The translations under genes and the position numbers were made by a program. Shown here in pieces: positions 38,034-47,760 of a DNA stretch of 51,471 bases. The DNA is taken from contig JAQGIC010000092.1 of the NCBI GenBank assembly GCA_028288725.1, forward strand, positions 1-51,471, given 5' to 3'. The notes below the pieces were generated by a model. The model searched no databases. It saw only the letters and a program-made list of their open reading frames with translations, and was not told where the DNA came from. Within the stretch, counting starts at the first letter, position 1. Each line of letters starts with the position of its first letter. This stretch comes from Rhodospirillales bacterium (lineage in GTDB: Bacteria; Pseudomonadota; Alphaproteobacteria; ATCC43930; CGMCC-115725).

Positions 38034-39902
38034 AGAAAGCTTGAAGATCTCCGGCGTCTCGACGATCTCCTGCGCTGTGATCAGTTCGGCATTGGTCCCA
38101 TCGATCCGCATGCCGCCGGACTGGTTGAGAGCCCCTTCCAATCGGGGGTTGACTAGGCGGCATCCCGCGCCCTGTGGCGGCACCTGGTTGCGGGCGTAAA
38201 GAATGCAGAAGGGTGCCGCGACTTCCGGCCATACCCGGGTCTGACGCAGCTCGACACCATTGACCACGCCCGTGACGTCGAGCGCCGCAAATAACGCCCT
38301 TCGTGCCGACTGCATGCCATCGCGCTGCTGGAACAGCAGCCGAGCATGAAGCGCGAAGGCGATCTGGCCAAGCGGCTTCGCCCATTCCATCGCGCGCCAC
38401 ACGAAAGGCAAGTCGAGCACCTCGTTCGGGATCGGCGGAGGTGGATAGTCCGGCGGCAAACGCTCGGCTGCGATACGATGGATGATTGCCTGCACCTCAT
38501 GCCATCCGGGCAGGCGGGTGCTGGTCGCCCAGGGCGGGTTGCCGACGACGAGATCATACTGGCCGACATGTTCATCGCCTACGGCCGGCCCGAGGCTTCC
38601 CAGCGACCTCTCCTGTCCGTCGCCGCTCATCTTGAGGAGAACGTGCCCACGAAGATTCTCGAATTTGAGTTTCCTCACGGGCTCGGGATGCGCGTCGAGT
38701 TCGATCGACATGAGATAGAGACCGAGTGCTGCGAACCGGAGGGCCGCCTCGTTGATGTCGAAGCCGGTAACCTGGTCGTAGAGGATGCGGCGCAGCTCAT
38801 GCGTGTCCGGGCGCCGGCCGGACGCGCGCCAATTCTCCGCCACCAGCTGGCGGAAGGCCGTAATCAGGAAGACGCCGGCACCCGCGGCGGGGTCAAGAAT
38901 GCGGGCTCCATGGGCAGGCGTCGTACGAGCGACCGCATTCAACCCTCCGCGGACCATCAGGTCCGCGATCGGGCGCGGCGTGTAGAAGCCGCCTTCGCGC
39001 CGCTGCCGGTCGGGCGCGTGCCTGTGGAGATAATGCTCATAGGCCTGGCTGAGCACGCCGACCGGGATATGGGCGAAGTCGAGATTGTCCCAGCGCTCTT
39101 CCCAGCCGAGACGCAGCTGGCCCCCGGGCGCACGCCGCAGGATGTCGCCGAGCACCCTGAAAGCGTCTTGCGGCAACCGCTCCCAGATTCCCGGAGAGGT
39201 AGGCAGGAAGTCGCCGTTGAAAGTGGCATCGAGCCAGTCGGACGTCTTCGCGGCACTCGCCGCATCGTCGAACAATCCTGTCGCCGTGCGTATATCGACA
39301 CCGAGCGATCCCAGCAGGTGACGGTCGCCCAGGAAGCGCGTGAAGAGAGCGCGTCCCACCAGCGATATCGCATCGTCATCATCGACGCCGCACACCGTTT
39401 TGAGCGTGTCGATCGAGCCGCCGAGAAGCTTCAGGACGACCTGCGAGATCCATTGCCGGTTGCCCGGCGGCAGGCCCGGCCGGGCATTGGCCAGATGGGC
39501 CAGCGTCGCGATTTCCTGGCCTGCCGCGACCCCGACATCAACGCGCGCCTCAGTCGGGCGGTAATCGTCGAGGCTGATATGGTAGATGTCAAGACGTCCG
39601 ACACCGACGACGCCAAGATAGGGCGCGTCGCCGCGCATGGCGAGTAGGCGCCGGATCCGCTGAAGGCGCGCCTCATCTTCGCCCAGCCGGTCGGCCGCCA
39701 CGAGAAAGACGAGCGGCGCGCCTTGCCACTCGTAGATGCCGCCAACCGCCTGCAGATCCTCGTCGCCACCGTCGCGGGCAGACAGCAAGGTCGCATAAGG
39801 GAGGAGCGCAGGCTCGTTGCTATCGAGCAAGCGCAACGCCGCCTCATCCGCCCCAAATTGCCGAAGCGCCTCGACAAGATCGATCTTCACGGATCCGGTC
39901 AT
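38028..39902 (-). CDS. Eco57I-like adenine-N6 DNA methyltransferase, N-terminal and catalytic part
   Basis: 624 residues to the in-frame TAA, about 1,010 with the shifted part. Residues ~1-130 form an N-terminal domain (PLVFLVAADRL, YLGVVGVGRLDIYHISLDD) without a visible nuclease motif. The catalytic domain has GGFYTPRPIADLMV (304-317), motif I ILDPAAGAGVF, GFDIN (380-384) and NPPW (455-458), the gamma-class adenine methyltransferase order. The start ATG at 39902 overlaps the stop of a 36-codon ORF and has GGACGGA upstream. It probably modifies host DNA against the paired nuclease. Confidence 0.8.
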   Translation of the reverse strand: MTGSVKIDLVEALRQFGADEAALRLLDSNEPALLPYATLLSARDGGDEDLQAVGGIYEWQGAPLVFLVAADRLGEDEARLQRIRRLLAMRGDAPYLGVVGVGRLDIYHISLDDYRPTEARVDVGVAAGQEIATLAHLANARPGLPPGNRQWISQVVLKLLGGSIDTLKTVCGVDDDDAISLVGRALFTRFLGDRHLLGSLGVDIRTATGLFDDAASAAKTSDWLDATFNGDFLPTSPGIWERLPQDAFRVLGDILRRAPGGQLRLGWEERWDNLDFAHIPVGVLSQAYEHYLHRHAPDRQRREGGFYTPRPIADLMVRGGLNAVARTTPAHGARILDPAAGAGVFLITAFRQLVAENWRASGRRPDTHELRRILYDQVTGFDINEAALRFAALGLYLMSIELDAHPEPVRKLKFENLRGHVLLKMSGDGQERSLGSLGPAVGDEHVGQYDLVVGNPPWATSTRLPGWHEVQAIIHRIAAERLPPDYPPPPIPNEVLDLPFVWRAMEWAKPLGQIAFALHARLLFQQRDGMQSARRALFAALDVTGVVNGVELRQTRVWPEVAAPFCILYARNQVPPQGAGCRLVNPRLEGALNQSGGMRIDGTNAELITAQEIVETPEIFKLSL

Positions 39903-40009
39903 TGTCCGTCCGCCATGGCGGTCGGCGGCGCAAGGCCGTGCGGGGCGCCACCCAGCTGCTGCGCGGGCCTCGGCGCACCGGACACTGGCTTGAGATGAGC
40001 CTCACTCAT
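39899..40009 (-). CDS. 36-residue coupled micro-ORF
   Basis: The frame starts with the ATG at 40009, which overlaps the stop of the HTH gene (ATGA), and ends with a TGA that overlaps the methyltransferase ATG (ATGA). The peptide begins MSEAHLKPVSGAPRPAQQ and ends TAMADGQ; it is Pro/Ala/Gly-rich with no domain. Coupling at both ends is unlikely by chance. It may act only to hand ribosomes to the methyltransferase, or be a real small protein. Confidence 0.5.
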   Translation of the reverse strand: MSEAHLKPVSGAPRPAQQLGGAPHGLAPPTAMADGQ

Positions 40010-40476
40010 CGCCTGGCCTTGAGGATCTGCGGCGGGAAAGGAAGCGCGCTCTGCGCCGCACTGGGCGTCGAGGGCATCATGCGGGCACCGATCTGGCTGA
40101 CGATGGGATCGCAGGGCACGACTAGCGTGGGCTCGCTGATCTGCCGCGCCGAAAAATCGCCGATCGTCAGGAGACGCGCGGATGCCGAGCTGATCAGCGC
40201 AACAAAGCCTTCGAGATGGGCGGGCCGCGCGTCGGCGAGTTCGTGAAACAGCCTGTCCACGCTGGTCCCGATGTCGCTGATCCGCACTCCAAAACGGTTG
40301 GTCAGCTCGCTCGTGATCGAGAGACCCACCAAGTCCGCGAAGGTGAACCGCGCGGCCTTGCCGGGCTTGTCGGCCAGATACGGCACGGCTCTGCGCCAAG
40401 CGCGCAGGTCGCCAGGCGACACCTCCGCGATGTCGCGCGCCTGCTCCTGCGTGAATTGAATTGTCGCCAACGCCAT
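40006..40476 (-). CDS. MerR-like helix-turn-helix protein
   Basis: A 156-residue protein. The N-terminal ~75 residues (FTQEQARDIAEVSPGDLRAWRRAVPYL then RFTFADLVGLSITSEL and FGVRISDIG) have the look of a MerR-type winged helix. The second half is less ordered and Pro-rich. It starts the island operon and TTGTCGCTGACAA lies just before its ATG. It probably controls expression of the methyltransferase and nuclease. It is not a classical XRE-type C protein. Confidence 0.65.
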   Translation of the reverse strand: MALATIQFTQEQARDIAEVSPGDLRAWRRAVPYLADKPGKAARFTFADLVGLSITSELTNRFGVRISDIGTSVDRLFHELADARPAHLEGFVALISSASARLLTIGDFSARQISEPTLVVPCDPIVSQIGARMMPSTPSAAQSALPFPPQILKARR

Positions 40477-40482
40477 TTATTC

Positions 40483-40495
40483 TTGTCGCTGACAA
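40483..40495. promoter_or_regulatory. Palindrome upstream of the island operon
   Basis: TTGTC-GCT-GACAA is an exact inverted repeat 6 bases upstream of the HTH gene start, and TTGTCGCCAA inside the gene start (40461-40470) resembles one arm. A candidate autoregulatory site for the HTH protein. Confidence 0.5.
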
Positions 40496-40496
40496 C

Positions 40497-40761
40497 AGGA
40501 AAAAACGCAAGCACGAACGAGAAGTTGTAGTGAGCGCTTCCGATCCTCCTCCCTCGTTGCCTTTATCAGAGAAGCTCGGCCATCCGCTCCTGCCGAAAGC
40601 CCCTATCGACGGGTGCTTTGGGAACGGCGGCTAAGTCCCAATGGCGGCCGTTCGCGTAAATCAGCGGCCGCACGAATGAACGGCGGGTTCCGGTAGCGGC
40701 TAAATCAGCTCGGAACGACGCAGATTGTGCGCAATAGCGCCCTTCAAGAGACCATCCATAG
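40497..40761. other. Non-coding stretch upstream of the island operon
   Basis: No gene with family features. GCGGCCG (40644-40650) and CGGCCGC (40665-40671) form a hairpin with a 14-nt loop. The operon promoter must lie near 40497-40560 but no clear boxes were seen. Confidence 0.4.
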
Positions 40762-40893
40762 CTACGCGCCAGACGCCTCGCGGTAACGGCGAATCGTATC
40801 GTAAAGGCGGTCGTTCACCGGCTTGGGATTTAGGAAGGCATCCGCGAAAACTTTGCTGTCGCGGATCGAGAGCGCGAGGGGACTGCCATCGTC
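40762..40893 (-). pseudogene. C-terminal remnant of a DUF1778 (TacA-like) antitoxin
   Basis: The leftward frame gives PLALSIRDSKVFADAFLNPKP then VNDRLYDTIRRYREASGA and stops. LS.RD...F..A..NP..PN.RL matches the toxin-binding tail of DUF1778 antitoxins. The ribbon-helix-helix domain is missing and the frame upstream (to 40971) is island-end sequence with an arm-like site. No GNAT toxin gene follows. Confidence 0.5.
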
Positions 40894-40960
40894 CGCCTCG
40901 TGGTGATCAGCGTTTTGTCCCGTCAAAGCGCCCATCCTGCTCACCCAAAAATCGGCCTGA

Positions 40961-41050
40961 AAAACTACCATCAGACCCAGCGCCGCGAATTGAGGGTGGT
41001 CGGCTCGCCGGCTTGTAGCGATCTAAGAACTACCGTCAAAACTACCGTCA
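40961..41050 (+). repeat. Arm-like direct repeats near attR
   Basis: AAAACTACCATCAG (40961-40974), GAACTACCGTCA (41027-41038) and AAAACTACCGTCA (41038-41050) share AACTACCrTCA on one strand. The last two are in tandem. One more copy lies at the other island end (36047-36060). This pattern suits arm-type binding sites of a tyrosine integrase. Confidence 0.65.
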
Positions 41051-41217
41051 AAAAGATTTTCTACCCCATGTTGGCTTTCGGCGTAGCCTAGGCCTCTGTA
41101 GAAAAATCAACCACTTACGAGAACCGCAGCTCTAATTGACAATCGGTCCCGAATCTATCCTATAACCCACTGATTTTCTGCTCTATTACCCTCTACAGTA
41201 TCCCAGAGTATCCCACA

Positions 41218-41238
41218 CCCCTACTCCCACTCGATCGT
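41218..41238. other. guaA-side attachment site (attR-like)
   Basis: The last codons of guaA plus the following three bases; near-identical to 35823-35843. Insertion here leaves guaA intact. Confidence 0.75.
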
Positions 41239-42807
41239 GCCCGGCGGCTTCGACGTGATGTCGTAGACCACGCGGTTGATGCCCTGGACCTCGTTGATGA
41301 TCCGGGTCGCGACGCGGCCGAGGAAGTCCTGGGGGAACGGGTAATAGTCGGCGGTCATGCCGTCGGTCGAGGTCACGGCGCGCAACGCGCAGACATGGTC
41401 GTAGGTGCGGCCGTCGCCCATCACGCCCACGGTCTTGACCGGCAATAGGACTGCGAAGGCCTGCCAGATCTGGTCATACAGGCCCGACTTGCGGATCTCG
41501 TCCAGATAGACCCGGTCGGCATTCCGGAGCACGGTCAGGCGTTCGGCGGTGATCTCGCCCGGGATGCGGATGGCGAGGCCCGGGCCCGGGAACGGGTGGC
41601 GGCCGACCATGCGCGGCGGCAGGCCCAGCTCCACGCCCAGCACGCGCACCTCGTCCTTGAACAGCTCGCGCAGCGGCTCGACCAGCTTCAGCTTCATGCG
41701 CGCCGGCAGGCCGCCGACATTATGGTGCGACTTGATGGTGACGCTGGGGCCGCCGGTGAAGGACACGCTTTCGATCACGTCGGGATAGAGCGTGCCCTGG
41801 GCCAGGAAATCGGCGCCGCCCAGCTTCTTCGCCTCTTCGTCGAACACGTCGATGAAGCTGGAGCCGATGATCTTGCGCTTGCTCTCCGGGTCGGTGACGC
41901 CGGTGAGGCGTTCGAGGAACAGCTTGGACGCGTCGACCGCGACCAGCGGGATGTTGAAATGGTCGCGGAACATCTCGACCACGTCGGCCGCCTCGTCGCC
42001 GCGCAGCAACCCGTGATCGACGAAGATGCAGGTCAGCTGGTCGCCGATCGCTTCGTGCAGCAGCTTGGCCGCGACCGAACTGTCGACGCCGCCGGACAGG
42101 CCGCAGATGACCCGGCCGGAGCCGACCTGGTCGCGGATGCGGGCGATCGCCTGGGCCTTGAACGCGGCCATGGTCCAGTCGCCGCGGCAGCCGGCGATCT
42201 TGTGGGTGAAGTTCCTCAGCAGTTCCGCGCCGCGCGGGGTGTGCACCACCTCCGGATGGAACTGCACGCCGTAGAACCGCTTCGCCTCGTTGGCGATGGC
42301 GGCATAGGGCGCGCTGTCGCTGACGGCGATCACGTCGAAGCCTTCGGGAATGGCGTCGATCCAGTCGCCGTGGCTCATCCAGACCTGTTCCTTGTGGCCG
42401 ACATCGAACAATCCGTCGAACAGCGACGAGGCTTTGACGATCTCGATGAAGGCGCGGCCGAACTCGCGGTTATGGTTGCCGGTGACGTTGCCGCCCAGCT
42501 GCTGGCACATGGTCTGTTCGCCATAGCAGATGCCCAGCACGGGCACGCCCAGCTCGAACACGAGCCCGGGCGCGCGCGGGCTGCCCTCCTCCGTCACCGA
42601 GGCCGGGCCGCCCGACAGGATGATCGCCTTCGCCCCGAACGCCCGGATCTTGTCTTCCGGAGTCGAGAACGGCTGGATCTCGCAATAAACGCCGCTCTCG
42701 CGCACCCGGCGGGCGATGAGCTGGGTCACCTGGCTGCCGAAATCGAGGATCAGGACCCGGTCATGGACGGCAGCGATGGGATCGAAGGCGGGGGCGGAAG
42801 CGGTCAT
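41221..42807 (-). CDS. guaA: GMP synthase (glutamine-hydrolysing)
   Basis: A 528-residue enzyme that aminates XMP to GMP. The glutamine amidotransferase domain has Cys94 in LGICYGEQ and the His/Glu pair in [10 protein letters not shown]. The ATP pyrophosphatase domain has the P-loop GLSGGVDSS, and the C-terminal dimerisation domain ends in PPGTIEWE. The 3' end is the attachment site of the adjacent island. The start overlaps the upstream GNAT stop by 4 bp. Confidence 0.98.
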   Translation of the reverse strand: MTASAPAFDPIAAVHDRVLILDFGSQVTQLIARRVRESGVYCEIQPFSTPEDKIRAFGAKAIILSGGPASVTEEGSPRAPGLVFELGVPVLGICYGEQTMCQQLGGNVTGNHNREFGRAFIEIVKASSLFDGLFDVGHKEQVWMSHGDWIDAIPEGFDVIAVSDSAPYAAIANEAKRFYGVQFHPEVVHTPRGAELLRNFTHKIAGCRGDWTMAAFKAQAIARIRDQVGSGRVICGLSGGVDSSVAAKLLHEAIGDQLTCIFVDHGLLRGDEAADVVEMFRDHFNIPLVAVDASKLFLERLTGVTDPESKRKIIGSSFIDVFDEEAKKLGGADFLAQGTLYPDVIESVSFTGGPSVTIKSHHNVGGLPARMKLKLVEPLRELFKDEVRVLGVELGLPPRMVGRHPFPGPGLAIRIPGEITAERLTVLRNADRVYLDEIRKSGLYDQIWQAFAVLLPVKTVGVMGDGRTYDHVCALRAVTSTDGMTADYYPFPQDFLGRVATRIINEVQGINRVVYDITSKPPGTIEWE

Positions 42808-43346
42808 GGGTCAAGATCCGGTTGGGTCGGAAGATTGGCGAGATCCGGCCAGGCGAACAAAGTTTGATGCACAGCCACGCCGGCAATGTCGAGATCGGCG
42901 TCGCCGAGGGCCACGCCGCCCAGCGCCTGGCAAAATCCCACCGCCGACGGCGCCTCCAGCACCGTCGCCACGGCCGAGCCCGCGCCGGCCGCGACCAGCC
43001 CGTCGGCCATGGCGTGGAACAGCCGGCGGCCGACGTCGCGGCGCTGAAAACCCGGGGCGACGAACAGCATATGCAGCTCGCCCTGGAAGCCCTCGACCGG
43101 GGATCCGGCCGGGCTGCCGGTGGCGAAACCGACCACGCCGGCAGCGGCATCGACCGCGACCCAGGTCGGGTGGGTCGTCTCGTGCCGGCCGATCAGCGCC
43201 TGCCACATCGGGCGGCGGCGCGCGAGCGTGACCGCCCGGGCCATGGCGGGCGGCACCAGGGCCGCATAGGCCTGTCGCCAGGCCTCGACATTGACGCGCG
43301 CGATCTCCGCCTCGTCGCCCTGGGCGGCGCGGCGCAGCGCGATCAT
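42804..43346 (-). CDS. GNAT family N-acetyltransferase
   Basis: A 180-residue acetyltransferase opening with [29 protein letters not shown], common in RimI-like GNATs. The acetyl-CoA motif is [21 protein letters not shown]. It overlaps both rsmB and guaA by 4 bp (ATGA), so it is translated as part of the guanine operon. Its substrate is unknown and the link to GMP synthesis may be only positional. Confidence 0.88.
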   Translation of the reverse strand: MIALRRAAQGDEAEIARVNVEAWRQAYAALVPPAMARAVTLARRRPMWQALIGRHETTHPTWVAVDAAAGVVGFATGSPAGSPVEGFQGELHMLFVAPGFQRRDVGRRLFHAMADGLVAAGAGSAVATVLEAPSAVGFCQALGGVALGDADLDIAGVAVHQTLFAWPDLANLPTQPDLDP

Positions 43347-44749
43347 GCCGCCTCCACCACCGCGGCGTCAGCCGCCTCCGGCGACAGCACTTCGGCGGTC
43401 TCGTCGGCAGCCGCCTCTTCTTCCGCCACGACAGGATCCGGCACCCGGCGCTCCATGACGGCGACGAAGAAGCCGTCGGTGCCGTGCCGGGCCGGGGTCA
43501 GCTGCAGCGTGTCGGTCTCGACCGGGCATGGCGTGCCGATCGCGTCCTTCCAGACCCCCGCCATCGGCACCAGGTCGAACGCCGGATGGGATCCGAGGAA
43601 ATTCACGATCTGGCCGTCGTTCTCGGCCGGCAGCATCGAGCAGGTCGCGTAGATCAGCCGGCCGCCGGGCTTCACCAGGCGGGCGGCACTGTCGAGGATG
43701 CTGGCCTGCAGCACCGAGAGTTCTTCCAGATCGAGCGGGCGCAGACGCCATTTGGCGTCCGGGTTGCGGCGCCAGGTGCCGGTGCCGGTGCAGGGCGCGT
43801 CGACGAACACGCGGTCGAAGCTTTCGGCATGGCGCTTGACCCATTTGTCGCGCTCGCTCGTCAGCGGCTTGCGCTCGACATTGCTGACGCCGGCGCGGCG
43901 CAGACGCACGACCGCGCGTTCGAGGCGCGGGGCCGAGATATCGCAGGCGACCAGATGCCCCTTGTTCTGCATGCCGGCCGCCAGCGCCAGGGTCTTGCCG
44001 CCGGCGCCGGCGCAGAAATCCACGACGCGCATGCCGGGCTTGGCCAGCGCCAGCAGCGCTGCGATCTGCGAGCCCTCGTCCTGGACCTCGATCCGGCCGC
44101 TTTTGAACACGTCGAGCGTGGCGAGCGGGATGCGCTTATAGACGCGCAGGCCCGTGGGCGACAGCGGCGTCGGCAAGGCCTCGACCCCTTCGTCCGACAG
44201 GGCCGAACGCGCGTCGAGGCGGTTGCCCTTCAGGCGATTGACCCGCAGGTCGAGCGGCGCCGTCTCGGTCATGACCGCCATCTCGGCGTCGACCCGGTCG
44301 CCGAACAGGCCTTCCCAATGGGGATCGAGCCAGTCGGGATAATTGAGGCGCACCGGGCGCGGCATCTCCGGATGGTTGAGGCTGCGGCCTTTCAGGCCCT
44401 TCACGACCTGCTGTTCCAGGATGCCCAAGGGATTGGGCCGGAACCGGTCGCCGTCGCAGGCCTTGGCCACCGTCTCCGGCTCCCAGCCTTCGATCATGAT
44501 CAGGGTCGCGAACAGGCGCTGACGCGCGTCGGGCTGCTGATTGCCGTTGACGCGGCGGATCCACCAGTCGATCGAGGCGCGGTGGCGCAGGATCGAATAG
44601 ATATGTTCCGAGATCGCGGCCCGGTCCTTGGCGCCGACGAAGCGGTGCCGGCGGAAGAAGCCGCCGACCACGTCATCGGCCGCACCATGGCCCTCGCCGA
44701 TCTCGGCGAGCAGTTCGATCGCGGTCTGTAGGCGCGCGCCGGGGGTCAT
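43343..44749 (-). CDS. rsmB: RsmB-like RNA (cytosine-C5)-methyltransferase
   Basis: A 468-residue NOL1/NOP2/Sun-family enzyme. The SAM motif is VVDFCAGAGGKTLALA. The two catalytic cysteines lie in DAPCTGTGTWRRNPD and YATCSMLPAEN. The N-terminal helical region is NusB-like only in part. The C-terminus carries an acidic Ala/Glu tail of ~30 residues. Substrate is probably 16S rRNA, by family. It lies between guaB and the GNAT gene. Confidence 0.9.
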   Translation of the reverse strand: MTPGARLQTAIELLAEIGEGHGAADDVVGGFFRRHRFVGAKDRAAISEHIYSILRHRASIDWWIRRVNGNQQPDARQRLFATLIMIEGWEPETVAKACDGDRFRPNPLGILEQQVVKGLKGRSLNHPEMPRPVRLNYPDWLDPHWEGLFGDRVDAEMAVMTETAPLDLRVNRLKGNRLDARSALSDEGVEALPTPLSPTGLRVYKRIPLATLDVFKSGRIEVQDEGSQIAALLALAKPGMRVVDFCAGAGGKTLALAAGMQNKGHLVACDISAPRLERAVVRLRRAGVSNVERKPLTSERDKWVKRHAESFDRVFVDAPCTGTGTWRRNPDAKWRLRPLDLEELSVLQASILDSAARLVKPGGRLIYATCSMLPAENDGQIVNFLGSHPAFDLVPMAGVWKDAIGTPCPVETDTLQLTPARHGTDGFFVAVMERRVPDPVVAEEEAAADETAEVLSPEAADAAVVEAA

Positions 44750-44797
44750 ATGGTCTGCTCCAAGCCGGGAGACGGACTCATGGTGAGGGTTTCTATC

Positions 44798-46309
<1,512 letters not shown>

Positions 46310-46458
46310 TTACGAAAGGACGCGCTGCCCGCCGCCGGACCATGGCTGGTAATAAAATTTCACGCGGCTCCCGCAACCGCAGTGGCCGGGCTCACTAGCA
46401 CGAACGTGAAACTCGCGCTTCAATGCACCGATCCCGCGCTGGCGGACACGGCGGAAAA

Positions 46459-47313
46459 ATGCGGATGACAAGATCCCTGGCGATGGTTCCGGCCTTGCTG
46501 TTGATGGCGGCCTGTTCGAACTATGCGAACGTCCGGACATTCGCCGGCAGCCTTCAGGTCGTCACGACCGATACCGCGACGATCGTGGCGGCCGACGAAG
46601 CCTCCTGCGCGCAGAACAGCGCCCTGCAGGCCGAATATGTCATGCTCGAACATCAGCAACTTGCCTTGCCGGACTGCGCGAAACTGAGAAATACGCTGAG
46701 CGCGATATTGATCGAAAGCCAAGCCCTGCAGGCCTATGGCGCGGCCCTCGCCACCCTGGCGCAGGACCAGTTCGTGACGAGCGATGCCGATGCGAAAGCC
46801 GCGACGGCCGGTTTGAGCGCGACCGGTCTGGTGCAGGCGCCCGTCGTCACGGCCGTCAGCACGATCTTCGGGTTCGTCGAAACCGCAGCGCTCGAAGGCT
46901 ATCGGAAAGGCAAGCTTCTGGACGCCATGACGGGCGCCAACGCCGCTGCCTTCAAGACGCTCGTGGCCAGCTTCGACGTCCTGTCGAAGCAGTACGCCGT
47001 CGCGCTTCGCGGCCAAATCGCCAATATCGACATCATTTCGAACGTCTTCGCGCATAACCACGGCGCGACGGAGCCGCTGGCAACCATGGAAGTCAAACTG
47101 CGGCTGGCGACCCTGAAGGCGAGCATCGCCGCCAAGGCGGCCGCCCTCAAGGATTTCGACGACGCCTTGGCCAAGCTGGACCCGGCTTTCGACGCCGCGG
47201 CCGACGACACCGGCCACCCGAGCGACAGGGAAATATACGAGTCGATCAAGACATTCGCGGGCAAGGCAAAGACGGTCCACGCCGCCGTTCTGAAAGCCTT
47301 TGGCGCGCCCTAA
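46459..47313 (+). CDS. Putative lipoprotein of unknown function
   Basis: A 284-residue protein with an N-terminal signal ending LLLMAACSNY, so Cys19 is probably lipidated. The mature part is almost all alpha-helical and Ala-rich, with two further cysteines (SCAQNS, DCAKLR) that could form a disulfide. I recognise no family. Start at 46459 gives the shortest lipoprotein signal; an ATG at 46465 is also possible. It is followed by a second unknown gene and is divergent from guaB. Confidence 0.75.
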   Translation: MRMTRSLAMVPALLLMAACSNYANVRTFAGSLQVVTTDTATIVAADEASCAQNSALQAEYVMLEHQQLALPDCAKLRNTLSAILIESQALQAYGAALATLAQDQFVTSDADAKAATAGLSATGLVQAPVVTAVSTIFGFVETAALEGYRKGKLLDAMTGANAAAFKTLVASFDVLSKQYAVALRGQIANIDIISNVFAHNHGATEPLATMEVKLRLATLKASIAAKAAALKDFDDALAKLDPAFDAAADDTGHPSDREIYESIKTFAGKAKTVHAAVLKAFGAP

Positions 47314-47338
47314 CCATTCACTCGAATAGGATTTCGAC

Positions 47339-47740
47339 ATGGGGATGATCGACCAGAGCCCGACGGCGGATCAACTTGCGGCCCTGGCCGCGCTGTTTGC
47401 GCGGGCGGAAACCCTGCTGAGCGCCTATCTCGATTCGGATTCGGGGCAAGACGACCCGAATTTCACCGCGCTCAGCACGGCCGCGATCGGCCTGAACAAT
47501 GCGGCGGACACGATCGCCGTCATGCAGCTCGATCTGGCGACCGCCGCCGGTGCCCGGGCGGTGGCGACGATCAATCAGGCCGCGGTCACGCTTCAAGGCG
47601 CGATCGAGACGCGGAAGGCGATCACCCGCGACCTGCTGCTCGTCCAGGGGATCGTCGCGTTCGGCGCCGCCATTGCTGCGGGCGACGTCGGGTCGATCGC
47701 CGATTGCGGCGACGATCTCTGCACCAGACTGACGGCCTGA
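47339..47740 (+). CDS. Hypothetical helical protein
   Basis: A 133-residue protein, Ala-rich, acidic at the N-terminus (LDSDSGQDDP) with a possible hydrophobic helix near residues 100-117 (LLVQGIVAFGAAIAAGDV). No signal peptide and no known family. It lies 25 bases downstream of the lipoprotein gene with AGGA before its ATG, so the two probably form an operon. Confidence 0.7.
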   Translation: MGMIDQSPTADQLAALAALFARAETLLSAYLDSDSGQDDPNFTALSTAAIGLNNAADTIAVMQLDLATAAGARAVATINQAAVTLQGAIETRKAITRDLLLVQGIVAFGAAIAAGDVGSIADCGDDLCTRLTA

Positions 47741-47760
47741 CCGGCCGGGCGGGGCGCCCG

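Larger units (their letters stand above)
35823..41238. mobile_element. 5.4-kb genomic island at the 3' end of guaA
   Basis: A 21-bp sequence at the guaA 3' end (41218-41238) is repeated at 35823-35843 with two C/T differences. Read leftward both copies encode TIEW, one residue and a stop, so the outer copy is a displaced guaA terminus. The guaA 3' end is a known target of tyrosine integrases. Arm-like repeats (AACTACCGTCA) lie inside both ends. The cargo is a restriction-modification-like operon; no integrase gene is seen, so the island would need one supplied in trans. Confidence 0.75.

Noticed and set aside
37995-38041. Independent start for the C-terminal methyltransferase part
   Set aside because: The frame is continuous with conserved-looking residues upstream of any start codon and no ribosome-binding site is present, so a frameshift explains it better.
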